DNA of 28,394 nt from D37C17 sp964551815 (GTDB lineage Bacteria; Fidelibacterota; Marinisomatia; SCGC-AAA003-L08; D37C17). A program made the translations under genes and the position numbers. Shown here in pieces: positions 7,348 to 15,317 of the stretch. The number at the start of each line of letters is the position of its first letter. Position 1 is the stretch's first letter. Location of the stretch: NCBI GenBank assembly GCA_964551815.1, contig CAZKEL010000033.1:1-28394 (forward strand), read 5' to 3'. The notes beneath the pieces were generated by a model, which saw nothing but the letters and a program-made list of their open reading frames with translations, was not told the DNA's origin and did no database searches.

Positions 7348-8604
7348 TCAGGATTCCTCTGTAACGCCAAAGTACCGTGCGAAAAATGAGGTTGATCCGC
7401 CTGTTTCCTGAGCATAGATCAAGAATGCAGTGAGAAGGATGCTGAATAATATAACCATGTAAACCACCGCCCTGATTTCATTAAAGGCTGCAGCAATCCC
7501 CGGTTCCAGGTTTAGGTGCATGGGTACCTCAGCCAGAACAGCAGCCGCTAATCCCTTAGGAATGATGAAGGATATCATTGCCTTGTCCGTAAGGGGTACT
7601 TCTTTAGGAATCATTAATTTAGAGAGGAGCAGCCTGCCTAAGTAGATGACAAGGGTCAGGGTGATTCCAAAGAACAATACCTTGAAATTGGTAAACTGAA
7701 TTGACATCCCTAAAAAGATAAAAAAGAAAGTTTTCACCAAAAAAATCACCTCTGAAAATAAGGTCTTTTCAATACTGGTAAATTCTGTCAAATGGTCTGC
7801 TCCAAAACGCTGCACAATATTCAGTGGAATTTGCGTAGAGTTTGCCAGAACGATTCCAAATACCAATACAGCAATAGGGCCGCTGTATCCAAGAATTTCT
7901 GCTAATCCATAAAGTAAGAAGATAAATGCCAGAGTGGTAAAAATGGTATTGGGGAACTTGCGTATTTTCTCCAGAATAGTTGACCAGATTACCGCGCCTC
8001 CAAAGCCTACCAATAATGACATTGCCATGGTGGCGATGAGATTGGTTCCGATAAATTCCATAATAGTTTTATGTCCTGCCTGGAACGTTTTCAAAATTCC
8101 CAGAGCAATAATTATACTGAGAACATCTGTAATGGCAGACTCAACCACCAGCTTAGATTTTGTTAATTCAGAAAGATTAAGCATTCGAACAATGGGGACA
8201 ACCACTGCAGGAGAAATACTTCCTAAAACTGCACCGGTAAACAGGGCAGGCATGAAGGTGATTCCCATCATGTAATACGCCACAGCTGAGGTAACTGCCA
8301 GGGTGATGATGAAAGTACCGATTGTGAGTGCAACGCAATCTTTAAGCGTAGTTTTTAAGGACTCCAATGTCAAATGACTGCCTCCTTCAAATAACATTAG
8401 AATTAATGCAATAGCGCTCAGGAGGGGGCCCACATACCCAAAATCTTCCGGACTTAGAATCCCTAAGATGGGACCAATTATTATTCCTAAAATGATGAGA
8501 GGGAGCACATCAGGGACGCGGGTGCGCTCAAAGAGGGCTGTAAAAAAATGGGCTGCAAAAATGATAAGTCCTACTGAAAAAACAAAAGTTGAAATGGTTT
8601 CCAT
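7348..8604 (-). CDS. Cation:proton antiporter (CPA/NhaP-like)
   Basis: This inner-membrane protein of 418 residues has about 12 hydrophobic segments and belongs to the monovalent cation:proton antiporter superfamily, exchanging Na+ or K+ for H+. Two family motifs are visible: the unwound-helix region LGSISPAVVVPIVR (127-140) and the ion-binding helix ESAITDVLS (155-163) with D160. The residue before D160 is Thr159, whereas CPA1 members usually have Asn and electrogenic CPA2 members Asp. There is no cytoplasmic RCK/TrkA-N domain, so it is not a full-length KefB/C type. It is four bases downstream of the YdjM-like gene on the same strand, so the two form a probable operon. Substrate ion is not known. 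Confidence 0.88.
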   Translation of the reverse strand: METISTFVFSVGLIIFAAHFFTALFERTRVPDVLPLIILGIIIGPILGILSPEDFGYVGPLLSAIALILMLFEGGSHLTLESLKTTLKDCVALTIGTFIITLAVTSAVAYYMMGITFMPALFTGAVLGSISPAVVVPIVRMLNLSELTKSKLVVESAITDVLSIIIALGILKTFQAGHKTIMEFIGTNLIATMAMSLLVGFGGAVIWSTILEKIRKFPNTIFTTLAFIFLLYGLAEILGYSGPIAVLVFGIVLANSTQIPLNIVQRFGADHLTEFTSIEKTLFSEVIFLVKTFFFIFLGMSIQFTNFKVLFFGITLTLVIYLGRLLLSKLMIPKEVPLTDKAMISFIIPKGLAAAVLAEVPMHLNLEPGIAAAFNEIRAVVYMVILFSILLTAFLIYAQETGGSTSFFARYFGVTEES

Positions 8605-8608
8605 GCAA

Positions 8609-9316
8609 TTAATTGGTTAGTGTGGGTTGGCTGAACTGTTCTAAACTGTATCTGCTTTGCCAGGTTACCCAGATGGCAATAATCAGGGAGGGGATGTAAG
8701 CAATTCCAAAAACAATTTTAAAATTTGAAATTGAAAAATACAACAGCACAGCGAATAGAAAGAAAAGAGCTGTTTCCATTTTTCTCCATACATTTAATCT
8801 GGAAATAATATGGGACTGACTTTGAGGGAATCTCAGATGAGTATGAATTAAAAAAGCAGCATAAATCTGAAAAAAGAAAAATTCCATTATCATGAGAATA
8901 TGATAACCAACTTCAGGAAAGTGAACAAAGTTCCAAAAATTGAAGGGCTTCACCGGTAGTGGCCATAATAAATAAATAGGACTAAACCAAAAGAGGGTAT
9001 CCAAAATCAAATGGGATAGCATCCCCAGGGACAAGCCTTTCCCAATCACTTTATAGTTGGGGAAAGATTTTATTTCTGCTAACAAAGCAAAGGCCAGATA
9101 CAGCAGGATGATGATGAAGAAATTATGAGTGAAGGTACGATGATACAAAATTGCAGCCTCATCAAGGGGAATAAAAAGTGCAGCAAGCGCTACTATTATG
9201 AGATCGAGGTCCGGTATTAATGCACCAATAATAATGGCAGGCAGGAGGAATTTCTTAGGTGGGATAATTCTTGCTACTTGAACTCCAAGAAGGGCGTGAA
9301 GGCCGGCCTGTGCCAT
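8609..9316 (-). CDS. Membrane-bound metal-dependent hydrolase, YdjM family
   Basis: This 235-residue integral membrane protein has five or six hydrophobic segments. It carries the conserved polar motifs of the YdjM/DUF457 family: HALLG near the N-terminus, PDLD after the first helix, HRTFTHN after the second, and SHLILD in the middle. These His and Asp residues are thought to bind a metal. The family is annotated as membrane-bound metal-dependent hydrolases but its substrate is unknown, and E. coli YdjM is an SOS-regulated member. It is upstream of the antiporter gene in a two-gene unit with a four-base gap. The family call is good; the reaction is unknown. Confidence 0.82.
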   Translation of the reverse strand: MAQAGLHALLGVQVARIIPPKKFLLPAIIIGALIPDLDLIIVALAALFIPLDEAAILYHRTFTHNFFIIILLYLAFALLAEIKSFPNYKVIGKGLSLGMLSHLILDTLFWFSPIYLLWPLPVKPFNFWNFVHFPEVGYHILMIMEFFFFQIYAAFLIHTHLRFPQSQSHIISRLNVWRKMETALFFLFAVLLYFSISNFKIVFGIAYIPSLIIAIWVTWQSRYSLEQFSQPTLTN

Positions 9317-9496
9317 TATGCTGAATAATGTTTCATTTACTACCTTCTCAATTTACATCAGTGCAGTGTCTTATTGGGAAATCATTTTTCAGGATTTCTA
9401 TAACAGGGTAAATTTGCCCCTTCTGATTTAAGCACAATTTATATGGAATCACTATGAAAGATACTCTACGCAGCAACTCCCCGGAAAGGCTCGTAA

Positions 9497-10336
9497 ATGG
9501 CAGATAAGGACAATATTCAGACACGTTTAGGGAGTCTGTTTAATTTTGCCTCTCAGGTGCCTTATTGCCCCAATCACATTCTGAGTCTGTTGCAGTCAGT
9601 CAAATCTCTCATTGGTATTAATCTTGATATAATTCCTCAAAATATATTGAAATATGTAGAAAACCGCCTTGGCGGTTATGAGCCTTCCTTTTCTTATCCC
9701 AAAAATGACCAGGCAGAGTTGCAGCCGGAAGTCATCAGTGTGGAGAAGCTTAATAAAAAAATCATGGAGGGGGATATCCAGGCTGCTCAGGAGTACCTTG
9801 GATTTTTACTCCATGTTGCAAATCCCTACCATATAACTGAATATTTTCTTGAAGTTGCTGCAGAGCGCTCTCTATCTTCCTTTCTGTTTTGCTGGTCTGC
9901 ATTTAAATCAGTTAAGATCATGCCGCCGGAAGAAATCCCTGCAGTTTTATACCTATGCCTGGAGGCATTAATGGAAACAGATTCACCAGAGCAGGAAGAA
10001 ATACAAAAATTCCTGTTGAATGCCTACCGCTGTCAAATTGAGAAGACACCCTTAGTGAGAAAAGAGAAAATAATCCCAAAGCTGGATGCTCTAAACAAGA
10101 AGGTTCCCCTTAACAGGAAATATGTGCAACAGTTTCCTGGTGAGTTAGCCTACCTTATTAAAGATAGAGGCAGTGAAGGGATACATATATTCCTCAATAA
10201 TTTATCAACAGAGGAGTTCAATGATGAGTTAATCTATCAATTAGACGGACTTAGATCAGTGATCGCCTTTAGGGATGATTGGAAGTTATCAGAGATTTTT
10301 CAATTTATCTCCTCCTCAAAGGATGTTGAATGTTAG
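9497..10336 (+). CDS. Hypothetical alpha-helical protein
   Basis: I do not recognise this 279-residue protein. It has no signal peptide and no clear membrane segment, and looks soluble and mostly helical. A Cys is seen near the N-terminus (VPYCPNH) and another in LFCWSAF. A loop of polar residues near 70-80 splits a short N-terminal region from a larger helical domain. The ATG at 9497 has a GGAAAGG about ten bases upstream. Its stop overlaps the start of the MBL-fold hydrolase by seven bases, so the two are translated together and may act together. It begins a plus-strand run reaching 12776. Confidence 0.7.
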   Translation: MADKDNIQTRLGSLFNFASQVPYCPNHILSLLQSVKSLIGINLDIIPQNILKYVENRLGGYEPSFSYPKNDQAELQPEVISVEKLNKKIMEGDIQAAQEYLGFLLHVANPYHITEYFLEVAAERSLSSFLFCWSAFKSVKIMPPEEIPAVLYLCLEALMETDSPEQEEIQKFLLNAYRCQIEKTPLVRKEKIIPKLDALNKKVPLNRKYVQQFPGELAYLIKDRGSEGIHIFLNNLSTEEFNDELIYQLDGLRSVIAFRDDWKLSEIFQFISSSKDVEC

Positions 10337-11193
10337 ACCGCCTGGGTAAATGGCAGGTGATTCCCTTAGAAACAGGAGATTTTCGCCTGGATGGGGGTGC
10401 CATGATGGGTTCTGTCCCCAAAGTGCTTTGGGAAAAAACCAACCCGGCGGACGAGTTGAACCGAATTAACCTTGCTCTGCGTTGTTTGCTTTTAATTGAT
10501 GGGGAAAATAGAGTCCTCATTGAAACTGGAATGGGAGATAAATTAGAAAATGATTTCAAAGGCATGTTTCAGGTGGTTCAGGAAGATCATCCCATAGCAG
10601 TTTGTCTGCAAAGGGTTGGACTTACCAATCTTGATATAACCCATGTAATTTTAACCCATCTCCATTTTGATCATGCCGGTGGCGCAACCACCTTAAATAA
10701 TAACGGAAAATTAATTCCTGCATTCCCCAATGCTGAGTATTTTATTTCAGAATCGAATTGGAAGTCAGGATTAAAGCCTAACCCCCGGGACAGAGCCAGC
10801 TACCTGTCTGAGAATTATCTCCCGCTGAAAGAAAGCGGGCAATTAACTCTGGTGAGTGATAATACGAATTTATTCAAGGGGATTTCAACTATATCAGTTA
10901 ACGGGCATACCTTCGGGCAACAGCTAATTAAAATAGACAGTGAGGGGGAGGTTCTGGTATTCTGTGCTGATTTGATTCCCCTGAAATCTCATTTAAAACT
11001 TCCCTGGATTATGGGATACGATCTAAATGCACTGCAGACTCTCGAAGAAAAAACTGAATTTTTAAACCGGGCAGCACAGGAAGGATGGTGGCTCTGGTTC
11101 TATCATGATCCAAAGACGGTGGCAGTGAAGATAATTAACGGGGAAAAATATTTTGATGTTACTGATGAGGTGAAAAGATCACCTCACCATTGA
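10330..11193 (+). CDS. MBL-fold metallohydrolase (lactonase-like)
   Basis: This 287-residue cytosolic hydrolase has the complete two-metal site of the metallo-beta-lactamase fold: H110-L-H112-F-D114-H115, then H193 in VNGHTFG, D214 in FCADL and H259 in FYHDP. The overall layout, with a long N-terminal strand region and the late WxWFYHDP, resembles the YtnP/AHL-lactonase branch rather than glyoxalase II or RNase Z. Substrates in that branch include lactones and phosphate or sulfate esters, so the reaction here is open. Its start lies inside the end of the upstream unknown gene (seven-base overlap). The fold and metal site are firm; a quorum-quenching role would be speculation. Confidence 0.88.
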   Translation: MLDRLGKWQVIPLETGDFRLDGGAMMGSVPKVLWEKTNPADELNRINLALRCLLLIDGENRVLIETGMGDKLENDFKGMFQVVQEDHPIAVCLQRVGLTNLDITHVILTHLHFDHAGGATTLNNNGKLIPAFPNAEYFISESNWKSGLKPNPRDRASYLSENYLPLKESGQLTLVSDNTNLFKGISTISVNGHTFGQQLIKIDSEGEVLVFCADLIPLKSHLKLPWIMGYDLNALQTLEEKTEFLNRAAQEGWWLWFYHDPKTVAVKIINGEKYFDVTDEVKRSPHH

Positions 11194-11231
11194 CGGTATA
11201 GATTAATTTATTCAGATAGGATAATAATTTT

Positions 11232-11585
11232 ATGTCCGGAGAAACAGAGTTATTCAAAAAAGGTGTCAATGCCTTTAATAAAAGACAATTTTATGATGCC
11301 CATGAATATTGGGAAGATATTTGGCTGAACTTCAAAATGGAAGATGCTAAATGTATTCAGGGATTAATACAACTGGCAGTGAGCTTTTTTCATTATCATA
11401 ACGGGAACCCAAAAGGTGCAAAAAGCATGGCTGCTAAATGTATAAAGAAATTTGATGATCATTCTGAATTTAGGGGTATTAAAGTTCCTGATTTAGTCTC
11501 ACAAATAAAGCGGTATCAATCCTTTTTAGACATTGATGATAGTCCAGAAATAATAGATAGTTACTATATAACACTTAAAGTATAA
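11232..11585 (+). CDS. DUF309 domain-containing protein
   Basis: This 117-residue helical protein matches DUF309. It has an N-terminal FNKRQFYDAHEYWEDIW (the family's F-N-x-G-x-Y-F-E-A-H-E-x-W-E-x-x-W motif). This is followed by GLIQLAVSFFHYHNGNPKGA, the conserved second helix pair. The family forms small helical bundles of unknown function. A TAGGAT stretch lies before the ATG. It follows the MBL gene by 38 bases and precedes the receiver-like gene by one base, so it is part of the same run. Confidence 0.88.
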   Translation: MSGETELFKKGVNAFNKRQFYDAHEYWEDIWLNFKMEDAKCIQGLIQLAVSFFHYHNGNPKGAKSMAAKCIKKFDDHSEFRGIKVPDLVSQIKRYQSFLDIDDSPEIIDSYYITLKV

Positions 11586-11586
11586 C

Positions 11587-11943
11587 ATGAATAATAATAC
11601 CATTCTCGCCTGGTTGGATGATCTACAAATGTCTGCTCATCTGGCTAAGCTCTCCACTGTCCATTCATACCAGCTTAACTTTTACAGCGAGAGTGCAGAT
11701 ATATTAAATTTATCTCCACCTACTGTGTTAATAATTGATCTTGGAGGGTTAACTGAAATTGAACTCTTGTCCATAAAGGAGCTGCCTGCATCAAGTCATT
11801 TGACTATTATTGGTTACTCGCAGCAAATTGCAGCGCCACAGGTAAATTATTTTAAAGAATTTGGCTGCCATATGGTATTGGGAAGAAATGAATTGTTGAA
11901 AAACTTACATTCAATTATTAATAAAGCATTTAATGCCCGTTGA
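11587..11943 (+). CDS. Receiver-like (REC-fold) small protein
   Basis: This 118-residue protein has the alternating strand-helix pattern of a response-regulator receiver domain with no output domain. The strand VLIIDLGGL (about 47-55) carries an Asp where the phospho-acceptor would be, and TIIGYS matches the strand that ends in the conserved Thr/Ser. The final strand and loop CHMVLGRNEL lacks the usual Lys-Pro pair, and the N-terminal acidic pair is replaced by WLDD. It may therefore be a pseudo-receiver that does not take phosphate. Its 3' end overlaps nth by 11 bases. The REC assignment is inferred from the strand pattern and is moderate. Confidence 0.65.
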   Translation: MNNNTILAWLDDLQMSAHLAKLSTVHSYQLNFYSESADILNLSPPTVLIIDLGGLTEIELLSIKELPASSHLTIIGYSQQIAAPQVNYFKEFGCHMVLGRNELLKNLHSIINKAFNAR

Positions 11944-12583
11944 ATCCCTCCATAACAAACAAAAACGAATGAAGGAAATTGTCCGGCGATTGAAATTAGA
12001 ATATCCGGACTCAAAATGTTCACTGCGGTATGATACTCCTTTTCAGTTATTAGTAGCCACCATTCTCTCCGCACAGTGTACGGATGCAAGAGTAAACAAA
12101 GTAACGGAGAAGCTGTTTAAGAAATATCCCGGACCTGAAGCATTTGCTGCTTTATCCCTTGAACAATTGAAGTCCGAAATTTACAGTACCGGCTTTTACA
12201 ATAATAAGGCCAAGTCTATTAAGGGGATGTCAGAAACGGTAATGCAAAAATGGAATGGAATTTTGCCTGATTCTTTAGGTGAGATGGTTAAGCTCCCCGG
12301 TGTAGGGAGAAAAACAGCCAATGTGGTCATGGGCAATGTATTTGAGGTGCCCTCCCTGGTTGTGGACACCCATGTCACCAGAATTTCAAATTTATTGGGA
12401 TTTGTAAAAATAAAAGATGCTGTAAAAATTGAAACAGCATTAACTAAAATTGTAGAAAAAATGGATTGGACACTTTTTGCTCATCTTCTCATAGATCATG
12501 GCAGGGCAGTTTGCATTGCGAATCGTCCAAAATGTGAAATATGTGTCATTGCAGAATGTTGTCCATCCAACTCCGGAGGATAA
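11933..12583 (+). CDS. nth: Endonuclease III
   Basis: This bifunctional DNA glycosylase/AP lyase removes oxidised pyrimidines in base-excision repair. The helix-hairpin-helix is LPGVGRKTANVV (121-132) with catalytic K127, and the catalytic Asp is D145 in VVDTHVTR. The [4Fe-4S] cluster ligands fit the C-x6-C-x2-C-x5-C pattern as C194, C201, C204 and C210. The length of 216 residues is standard. It overlaps the receiver-like gene by 11 bases and is followed after four bases by the XapX gene. Confidence 0.97.
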   Translation: MPVESLHNKQKRMKEIVRRLKLEYPDSKCSLRYDTPFQLLVATILSAQCTDARVNKVTEKLFKKYPGPEAFAALSLEQLKSEIYSTGFYNNKAKSIKGMSETVMQKWNGILPDSLGEMVKLPGVGRKTANVVMGNVFEVPSLVVDTHVTRISNLLGFVKIKDAVKIETALTKIVEKMDWTLFAHLLIDHGRAVCIANRPKCEICVIAECCPSNSGG

Positions 12584-12587
12584 ATAT

Positions 12588-12776
12588 ATGAATCAATTAT
12601 TCAGTAAACCCGAACTACTTTCTGCCCTGCAGGCCCTGGCATTAGGAATGGGAGTGGGGGCTTTATTTGCCTTATTCAAAATAAAACCACCTTCACCTGA
12701 TAACCTGGCAGGCATTTTTGGCATCCTGGGCATTTTTACCGGGTGGGCTCTCATAGGATATTTCTTTCAAAAGTAA
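12588..12776 (+). CDS. XapX domain-containing small membrane protein
   Basis: This 62-residue protein has two hydrophobic helices, roughly residues 10-24 and 32-58, split by KIKPPSPDN. That layout (helix, a Pro-rich P-x-P turn, helix with GILGI) matches XapX/DUF1427, a family of tiny membrane proteins of unknown function. The start is the ATG at 12588, because GGAGGA lies seven bases upstream right at the end of nth. The frame extends 30 codons further upstream, but that part lies inside nth and has no ribosome binding site. It is co-transcribed with nth by spacing. Confidence 0.78.
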   Translation: MNQLFSKPELLSALQALALGMGVGALFALFKIKPPSPDNLAGIFGILGIFTGWALIGYFFQK

Positions 12777-12889
12777 GAAAATTCTGTATTCAATAATTGG
12801 TGAGACTTATACAAGCTCTGTAAATTTTTAGTCTTGCAAATTATTGCAGGATACAATTATTTATAGAAAATTCCATTTTACTTTAAATT

Positions 12890-13306
12890 ATGCCAATAAT
12901 TACAAAAGAGTATAAATTCTGTGCAGCTCACCGTTACTGGAACCAGAATTGGACAGACGAAAAAAACCAGAAAATATTTGGCGATGATATCCGACTGCAT
13001 GGCCATAATTATGTTCTGGAAGTTTCAGTTGCAGGGAAAATTAATCCTGAGTCAGGATTCATCATTAGTTTACAACAGCTGAATGAATTGGTGGAGGAAC
13101 ATGTCATCAATATTTTAGATCACAGCCAAATTGAAAAAGATATTGAGCATTTTCATAAAATTCAACCCTCCACTGAGAATCTGGTTGTATTTATTTGGGA
13201 TGCACTTGCTGAAAAAATACCTCAACCTGCCAGATTATTTTCAATAAAATTGCAGGAGACACCCACTATTTATACCGAGTATTTCGGACCCAATCATCAT
13301 GACTGA
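12890..13306 (+). CDS. 6-pyruvoyl-/6-carboxytetrahydropterin synthase family protein
   Basis: This 138-residue member of the T-fold PTPS/QueD family should act on dihydroneopterin triphosphate, the product of the next gene. Zinc ligands are H14 (FCAAHRY), H37 and H39 (LHGHNY). The family Asp-His pair is seen in LDHSQ, and a late Glu in KLQETP. The residue four before the HGH, normally the catalytic Cys of C-x3-HGH, is D33 (DIRLHGH). A different Cys, C11, sits next to the first zinc ligand. The gene overlaps folE by eight bases. The end product may be a 6-carboxy-pterin for queuosine, or a folate precursor as in Cys-less paralogues that replace FolB. No other queuosine gene is in the window, so the pathway is unresolved. 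Confidence 0.85.
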   Translation: MPIITKEYKFCAAHRYWNQNWTDEKNQKIFGDDIRLHGHNYVLEVSVAGKINPESGFIISLQQLNELVEEHVINILDHSQIEKDIEHFHKIQPSTENLVVFIWDALAEKIPQPARLFSIKLQETPTIYTEYFGPNHHD

Positions 13307-13871
13307 AAAAAACCTTGAAAAAATTGAATCTCTCATTAAAGAACTATTAGTACAGATCGGAGAGGATCCTGCCAGGGAAGGAATAGTTCAGACGCCTCAC
13401 AGGGTTGCCAAAGCCTGGCAGTTTTTAGCCAATGGTTATAAACAAGACTTAAATTCCGTTATCAACAATGCCATTTTTACAGAGGAATATGATGAAATGG
13501 TTACAGTGAAGGACATTGATTTTTTCAGTCTTTGTGAACACCATCTGCTACCCTTTTTTGGCAAAGCTCATGTGGCTTATATCCCCGATGGTAAAATAAT
13601 CGGACTTTCAAAAATTCCGCGAATTGTTGAAATGTTTGGCAGGCGGCTTCAGGTTCAGGAACGGATGACCCATCAAATTGCTGAAACAATAAACCAAGTG
13701 TTATCCCCCAAAGGGGTAGCCGTAGTATTAGAGGGGGAGCATATGTGTATGCAAATGCGGGGAGTGGAAAAACAAAACTCCTATGCCACTACTTCAGCTA
13801 TGATAGGGCAGTTCAGAAAAGACTCCAAAACCAGGGACGAATTTTTGAAAATAGTTTCCTTTCCAAAATAG
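13299..13871 (+). CDS. folE: GTP cyclohydrolase I
   Basis: The enzyme opens GTP to 7,8-dihydroneopterin triphosphate, first step of folate and other pterin pathways. Zinc ligands are C79 and H82 in LCEHHLLPF and C150 in HMCMQMRG, with the same 71-residue spacing as the E. coli enzyme. The substrate loops GLSKIPRIVE and RLQVQERMT are intact. The 190-residue length is typical of the type IA enzyme. It overlaps the PTPS-family gene by eight bases, so the two are translated together and very likely act in sequence. Confidence 0.97.
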   Translation: MTEKNLEKIESLIKELLVQIGEDPAREGIVQTPHRVAKAWQFLANGYKQDLNSVINNAIFTEEYDEMVTVKDIDFFSLCEHHLLPFFGKAHVAYIPDGKIIGLSKIPRIVEMFGRRLQVQERMTHQIAETINQVLSPKGVAVVLEGEHMCMQMRGVEKQNSYATTSAMIGQFRKDSKTRDEFLKIVSFPK

Positions 13872-13937
13872 AAAAATATAAAATGAACTTTGATTCGTAC
13901 CCTTAAAAAATCTTCAATCTAAATCTTTTAATCGTAA

Positions 13938-15317
13938 ATGAATTATAATGTAATTATCATTGGCGGCGGCCCCGGTGGATATGTGGCAGCGATTAGAGCT
14001 GCACAACTGGGAAAAAAGACTGCCATTATAGAAGCCAATCAACTGGGGGGAATCTGTCTGAATTGGGGATGCATTCCCACCAAGGCTTTGCTGAAAAATG
14101 CCGAAGTACTCGATTTGGTAAAAAATGCTGGCAAGTATGGTATTGAGACGGGAGAGGTCACCGTCAATTGGGGAAAGATGATTAAACGATCTAGAGATGT
14201 GGCCAAGCGACTTTCTAAAGGGATTGAATATTTGATGAAGAAAAATCAGATTGACTATATCCCTGCCCATGGAAAACTAATTGATAATGCTGCCGTTGAA
14301 GCCATAGATGTGAATGGAAAAAAAGTAACCCTTAAAGCGGACAAAATCATTATAGCTACCGGTGCCAGGGCGAAAGCCTTTCCTCAAATTGAGCCTGACG
14401 GGGAGCGCATTATTACTTCAAAAGAAGCAATGATCCAGGAGAAACAACCCAAATCGCTCATTATAATCGGAGCGGGTGCCATCGGAGTTGAATTTGCTCA
14501 TTTTTATCATTCCTTTGGAACAGAAGTTACCCTCATTGAAGCTCTGCCTAATATTCTCCCCATTGAAGATGAGGAGGTTTCAAAAGAACTTGAAAAGATA
14601 TTTAAAAAGCGGAAGATTAAGTTACTCACTGAGACTTTGGTAGAGAAAATTGAACCTCTGAAATCAAAAGTAAAAGTCTATTTACAAACCGGCGAGATTT
14701 TGGAAGCTGAAAAAGCGGTCATTGCTGTCGGTGTTCAGGGAAATATTGAAGATTTGGGACTGGACAAAGCAGGCGTTCAGGTTGAAAAAGGTTGGATTAA
14801 GGTTGATGAGTTCATGCGGACTACTGCTGATAATATATACGCAATCGGAGATGTGGCAGGCCCTCCCTGGCTGGCCCATGTAGCTTCTGCGGAGGGCATT
14901 ACTGCCGTTGAGCATTTGTCCGAACTTACCCCTGAACCAATGACCTATGGTAATATCCCAGGGTGTACCTATTGCCACCCAGAAGTCGCATCAGTGGGAT
15001 TAACTGAAAAGGCGGCTAAAGAAAAGGGTTATGATGTAAAAGTAGGGCATTTCCCTTTTCGAGCGTTGGGAAAAGCAATGGCAGTTGGTGACACAGAGGG
15101 CTTTGTAAAAGTAATTTATGATGCTAAATACGGGGAAATGCTTGGTTGTCACATCATTGGTGCAGAGGCCACAAACCTCATAACCGAAGCTGCCATTGCC
15201 CGTAAGCTGGAAAGCACTCATCATGAAGTACTACACACCATCCATCCCCATCCCACACTGTCTGAAGCAATCATGGAAGCTACAGCAGATGCATTGGATG
15301 AAGCCATACATATTTGA
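13938..15317 (+). CDS. lpdA: Dihydrolipoyl dehydrogenase (E3)
   Basis: This FAD enzyme reoxidises the lipoyl arm of 2-oxoacid dehydrogenase E2 and passes electrons to NAD+. The FAD motif is GGGPGGYVAAIRAA (9-22), and the redox disulfide is C40-LNWG-C45. The NAD motif is seen as IIIGAGAIGVEFA. The catalytic dyad is H438 and E443 in HPTLSEAI, contributed across the dimer. At 459 residues there is no N-terminal lipoyl domain. It starts the 2-oxoacid dehydrogenase/lipoylation cluster, and its TGA overlaps the TTG start of lipB. Confidence 0.96.
   Translation: MNYNVIIIGGGPGGYVAAIRAAQLGKKTAIIEANQLGGICLNWGCIPTKALLKNAEVLDLVKNAGKYGIETGEVTVNWGKMIKRSRDVAKRLSKGIEYLMKKNQIDYIPAHGKLIDNAAVEAIDVNGKKVTLKADKIIIATGARAKAFPQIEPDGERIITSKEAMIQEKQPKSLIIIGAGAIGVEFAHFYHSFGTEVTLIEALPNILPIEDEEVSKELEKIFKKRKIKLLTETLVEKIEPLKSKVKVYLQTGEILEAEKAVIAVGVQGNIEDLGLDKAGVQVEKGWIKVDEFMRTTADNIYAIGDVAGPPWLAHVASAEGITAVEHLSELTPEPMTYGNIPGCTYCHPEVASVGLTEKAAKEKGYDVKVGHFPFRALGKAMAVGDTEGFVKVIYDAKYGEMLGCHIIGAEATNLITEAAIARKLESTHHEVLHTIHPHPTLSEAIMEATADALDEAIHI

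Noticed and set aside
9454..9507. A 17-codon frame (ATG 9454 to TAA 9507) overlapping the start of the unknown gene, possibly a leader peptide.
   Set aside because: It has no good ribosome binding site, no run of regulatory codons and no hairpin pair after it; a chance frame is as likely.
12829..12857. TACAAT at 12852 as the -10 box of a promoter for the PTPS-folE pair.
   Set aside because: No acceptable -35 hexamer lies 16-18 bases upstream, so it is not supported.
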